16,125 nucleotides of DNA, taken from positions 1-16,125 of the forward strand of contig CAXTJU010000072.1 of the NCBI GenBank assembly GCA_964244655.1, given 5' to 3'. The DNA comes from LMUY01 sp964244655 (lineage in GTDB: Bacteria; Pseudomonadota; Alphaproteobacteria; Acetobacterales; Acetobacteraceae). Within the stretch, counting starts at the first letter, position 1, and each line of letters opens with the position of its first letter. The translations under genes were made by a program, and so were the position numbers. Below the pieces are notes generated by a model that was given only the letters and a program-made list of their open reading frames with translations, ran no database searches and had not been told where the DNA came from. Positions 13,806-16,125 of the stretch are shown piece after piece.

Positions 13806-14837
13806 ATGGACCTGGTGCTCGCCCCTTCGCTCGACGCCCTGCCGCCGGGCAGCGCGGCACTGTTCCCGCCCGACCCGCTCGGCAACGCCGCCTGGTACCG
13901 CACGGTGGCGGCGGACGCCCTGCCGCCGGGTGCGGCGCCCTGCTTCGCGGTGCTGATGCAGGGCGGCGTCCCCGTCGCCCTGGCGCCGCTGCAACGCCGC
14001 GGCCGCCGCCTGGCCAGCCTGACCACCCCCTACACCTGCGCGCACTGGCCGGTGCTGGGCACGGACCCTTTGGCGGCCGGGCAGCACCTCGGCAGGCTCT
14101 ACCGCCGCAGCGCCACCGTGCGGCTGGACGCCATCCCGGCGGAGTGGCCCGGCCTCGCGCCGTTCACCGCCGGGCTGCGCCAGGCCGGCCTGCACGTGCA
14201 GGGCTTCGAGCATTTCGGCAACTGGCACGAGCCGGTGGCCGGGCTGTCCTGGGCGGAGTACCTGGCCGCCCGGCCCGGCGCGCTGCGCGAAACCGTGCGC
14301 CGCAAGCTGAAGCGCTGCGCGGCGGAGGCGCGCTTCGAGCTGTTCGCCGCCCCGGAGGGCTTGCAGCGCGGCATCGACGCCTTCGAGGCGGTCTATGGCG
14401 CGAGCTGGAAGCAGCCGGAGCCGTTCCCCCGCTTCAACGCCGGCCTGATGCGCAGCCTGGCCGGCCAAGCTGCGCATCAGGCCGGCGCGCTGCGCCTCGG
14501 CGTGCTGTGGGTGGGGGAGCGCCCGGCTGCCGTGCAGTTCTGGGCGGTGGGGCAGGGGCGGGCCACCGTGCTGAAGCTGGCGCACGACGAGGCGTTCAAG
14601 CCGCTCTCCCCCGGCACGGCGCTGACCGCCCTGATGATCCGCCGCCTGCTGGACGAGGAGCAGGTGGCGGAGCTGGACTTCGGCCGCGGCGACGACCCGT
14701 ACAAAGCCGCCTGGACCACGCGCCGCCGCCGCCGCGTCGGGCTGCTGCTGGCCAACCCGTGGCGTCCCGCCGGCCTGGCGGCGGTCGGGCAGGCCCTGGC
14801 CGGGTCCCTGCGCCGCAGGCTGTCGTCCCCGGGCTGA
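13806..14837 (+). CDS. GNAT-family acetyltransferase, FemAB/CelD-like (second copy)
   Basis: A 343-residue protein of the same double-GNAT group as the gene at 8401-9435. It has a basic helix in RPGALRETVRRKLKRCAAEA (158-177), VYGASWKQPEPFPRF (196-210), an RLGVLWVGERPAAVQFWAV strand region (233-251), LKLAHDEAFKPLSPGTAL (258-275) and LDFGRGDDPYKAAW (291-304) close to the C-terminus. The role is probably acylation of a sugar or lipid intermediate of the surface glycan made by the neighbouring enzymes; substrate unknown. It follows the YdcF-like gene by 10 bp and its TGA overlaps an ATG of the next gene by one base (TGATG). A 50-bp near-perfect palindrome lies within the coding sequence at residues of about 212-227 and encodes NAGLMRSLAGQAAHQAG, yet the frame stays open. 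Confidence 0.87.
   Translation: MDLVLAPSLDALPPGSAALFPPDPLGNAAWYRTVAADALPPGAAPCFAVLMQGGVPVALAPLQRRGRRLASLTTPYTCAHWPVLGTDPLAAGQHLGRLYRRSATVRLDAIPAEWPGLAPFTAGLRQAGLHVQGFEHFGNWHEPVAGLSWAEYLAARPGALRETVRRKLKRCAAEARFELFAAPEGLQRGIDAFEAVYGASWKQPEPFPRFNAGLMRSLAGQAAHQAGALRLGVLWVGERPAAVQFWAVGQGRATVLKLAHDEAFKPLSPGTALTALMIRRLLDEEQVAELDFGRGDDPYKAAWTTRRRRRVGLLLANPWRPAGLAAVGQALAGSLRRRLSSPG
14438..14487. repeat. 50-bp near-perfect palindrome inside the GNAT gene
   Basis: The arms 14438-14455 and 14470-14487 are exact 18-bp reverse complements. The 14-bp centre (14456-14469) is also self-complementary except for one pair, C14457 against A14468. In all, 48 of 50 bases lie in complementary pairs, with no spacer. 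Both strands can therefore be read to give the same 16-residue peptide, AGLMRSLAGQAAHQAG. No repeat of this length occurs elsewhere in the window. Confidence 0.95.
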
Positions 14838-15523
14838 TGGCACCCGGCTTGCAGTGCCCAGGGCGAACCGATGGACCGGACCCCGCGATGGTCGATGCCA
14901 GCTTCTCGATTTCCGCCACTGCGCCCCGTGCTGCCGCAGCGGCGCCGGCGCACGCGGCGCAGCCGGGCTTCTTCGACCACCTGCTGTCGGAGCTGAACCC
15001 CCTGCAATATCTGCCGGTGGTCGGCACGATCTACCGGGCCGTCACGGGCGACACGATCCCGGAACCGGCCCGCTTCGCCGGCTCCCTGGTGGTGAGCGGG
15101 CTGACCGGCGGCCCGGTCGGGCTGGCGATCAACGTGGGCTCCACCCTGCTGGAGCACATGCTCGGCATCGATCCCGAGAAGCTCGGCGATCGGATGCTCG
15201 CCAGCCTCGGCATCGGACCCGGCGCTGCGTCCCCCGCCGCTGCGCCGCCCGTCGCCGTGGCCGCCGCCTCGCCCGACGCTGCGTCCCCAGCCCCGAACCC
15301 GGCGTCCCCCAACCCGGCGTCCCCGCTCATGGCGGGGCCGGACGCGCCTCCCGGCACGGGGGGCGGATGGTCCGCCGCCCAGCTGGCCGCCTACGGCATC
15401 AGCCGCAGCCCGCTCGGCGCGCTGACCCGGGGCGGCGAGTCGGGGGCGGACGTGCTGAACGCGCTGGAATTGGCGCAGCTCGGCCCCTCCCTCGGCGGCG
15501 CGAACGGGCCAGCCACGGTCTGA
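14837..15523 (+). CDS. Conserved-looking protein of unknown function with an Ala/Pro-rich linker
   Basis: I do not recognise a named family. From ATG 14837, coupled to the GNAT stop as TGATG, the product is 228 residues; from ATG 14888, preceded by a GGA-rich stretch, it is 211 residues, and the shorter form is equally plausible. The core reads FFDHLLSELNPLQYLPVVGTIYRAVTGDTIPEPARFAGSLVVSG followed by a glycine-rich hydrophobic stretch TGGPVGLAINVGSTLLEHMLG, which could contact or enter a membrane. Similar 'NPLQxLPVVGTIYRAxTGD' segments occur, as I recall, in uncharacterised alphaproteobacterial proteins. Next is a low-complexity linker rich in Ala, Pro and Ser, including a DNA-level tandem duplication at 15296-15325, and then WSAAQLAAYGISRSPLGALT. 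It is the third gene of the YdcF-GNAT run. Confidence 0.75.
   Translation: MAPGLQCPGRTDGPDPAMVDASFSISATAPRAAAAAPAHAAQPGFFDHLLSELNPLQYLPVVGTIYRAVTGDTIPEPARFAGSLVVSGLTGGPVGLAINVGSTLLEHMLGIDPEKLGDRMLASLGIGPGAASPAAAPPVAVAAASPDAASPAPNPASPNPASPLMAGPDAPPGTGGGWSAAQLAAYGISRSPLGALTRGGESGADVLNALELAQLGPSLGGANGPATV
15296..15325 (+). repeat. 15-bp tandem duplication in the Ala/Pro linker
   Basis: Two adjacent 15-bp units beginning AACCCGGCGTCCCC occur at 15296-15310 and 15311-15325. They encode NPASP twice, and a diverged related unit (GCTGCGTCCCCAG, 15278-15290) precedes them. Being a multiple of three, the number of units can change without breaking the frame. Confidence 0.8.
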
Positions 15524-15572
15524 CGCCAAGCAAGGCTTGCGGACTGCCCTGCGTTTATGGTTTGTTCCGTCC

Positions 15573-16125
15573 GTGACCAGCGCACCCCAACCCACCCCAG
15601 AGCCGTCCGACGCCGCCGCACCCCGCGACGCCCAAGCCGCCCTGGACGCGCAGCGCGCCGACGCCGACGCGCACGGCCTGGCCCTGGTGCGCCGCTTGGC
15701 CGACCTCAGCCTCGAGCTGGCCACCGCCTTGCAGGCCAACGCCCTGACCCAGGTGCACATCGCCAACACCCTCGCCGAGCCGGTGCCGGACGCCAGCACC
15801 GCCGCCTTCGACCGCATCGCCCGCTGCGCCCGGCGCACCGTGCTGATGCTGCGACACCTGGCCCAGCCGCCCCGCCCCACCCGTGCCGTCCCCGACCGAG
15901 CGGCCACCCGGCAGCGCGTGCTGCGCGCCGTGGAGGACGCGATCCAGGCCGAGGCGGGCAGCGACGCACAGGCCGAGCGCCTGCACGGCGAGGCCCGCGA
16001 GCGGCTGGAGCAGCTGGACCGGGCGGAGTTCGCCCGCAACCCGGCCAGCCTGTCCAGGCCTGCCCCGTCTGAGCCGGCCGCGTTCGGGTCCGGCCTGTCG
16101 GTGCCGGCGCTGATTGCCGACATCG
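15573..16125 (+). CDS. Hypothetical protein, partial at the right edge
   Basis: An open frame from GTG 15573 continues through the window edge for 184 codons without a stop. The product begins VTSAPQPTPEPSDAAAPRDA and continues with a probable helical region, DAQRADADAHGLALVRRLAD, LSLELATALQANALTQVH and FDRIARCARRTVLMLRHLAQ, then RQRVLRAVEDAIQAEAGSDA and RLEQLDRAEFARNPAS. It is Ala/Arg/Leu rich, has no signal peptide or membrane segment, and should be mostly alpha-helical. I do not recognise the family. GTG is preferred because the composition changes to a protein-like pattern there and no in-frame ATG lies nearby; a Shine-Dalgarno is not obvious. The other frames across this stretch give arginine- or glycine-rich products typical of shadows. 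It lies 49 bp after the preceding gene, separated by a small CAAGC/GCTTG hairpin (15527-15539). Confidence 0.75.
   Translation, partial: MTSAPQPTPEPSDAAAPRDAQAALDAQRADADAHGLALVRRLADLSLELATALQANALTQVHIANTLAEPVPDASTAAFDRIARCARRTVLMLRHLAQPPRPTRAVPDRAATRQRVLRAVEDAIQAEAGSDAQAERLHGEARERLEQLDRAEFARNPASLSRPAPSEPAAFGSGLSVPALIADI

Noticed and set aside
13563..14843. Minus-strand open frame opposite the second GNAT gene, sharing a 16-residue peptide with it
   Set aside because: The shared peptide is explained by the 50-bp palindrome; the rest of the frame is shadow-like while the plus frame has family motifs.
14477..16123. 548-codon minus-strand open frame over the right end
   Set aside because: Repetitive R/S/A/G composition and overlap with two better plus-strand frames indicate a shadow.

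Overview
The window is about 16 kb of very GC-rich DNA (roughly 70% or more in most genes, strong G/C third positions). It looks like an alphaproteobacterial chromosome, most plausibly Rhodospirillales/Acetobacteraceae. The reasons are the UbiM-like ubiquinone hydroxylase, the CYP153 P450, and intergenic multi-hairpin repeats of a kind I associate with Acetobacteraceae (from memory). No replication, phage or transposase genes are visible.

Layout. (1) 10-84: tRNA-Gly(GCC), followed by a stand-alone CYP153-type alkane hydroxylase P450 (268-1509), a multi-hairpin repeat (1530-1665) and a ubiM-like flavin hydroxylase (1700-2890). (2) 2891-2992: two inverted repeats, the second a likely bidirectional terminator. 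Convergent to ubiM is the minus-strand pair arfB (ribosome rescue) then a KimA-like APC permease. (3) Divergent from arfB is ada (5516-6595), alkylation-damage sensing and repair. (4) 6688-8354: a FUSC-family membrane protein and a convergent MarR regulator. The FUSC promoter appears leaderless with an AT-rich operator-like site in its spacer; the marR upstream region carries a related palindrome. The FUSC frame lacks a stop where the family-like part ends and runs antisense through all of marR.

(5) 8401-15523: a cell-surface or exopolysaccharide-flavoured set. It holds a FemAB/CelD-like GNAT (minus), then on the plus strand a WalW-like polysaccharide deacetylase overlapping a GT4 glycosyltransferase, and later a YdcF/DUF218 membrane protein, a second FemAB/CelD-like GNAT and a conserved-looking protein of unknown function. 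These probably help make or modify a surface glycan. (6) Between the glycosyltransferase and the YdcF-like gene lies a minus-strand module (11719-12901) of visibly lower GC. It encodes a putative anthrax-lethal-factor-type zinc metallopeptidase toxin broken by a one-base frameshift, and a small downstream gene that could be its immunity partner. (7) An uncharacterised gene starts at GTG 15573 and runs off the right edge.

Most notable are the frameshifted metallopeptidase module, a 50-bp near-perfect palindrome inside the second GNAT gene (14438-14487), and the leaderless, operator-bearing FUSC promoter with its nested antisense marR.
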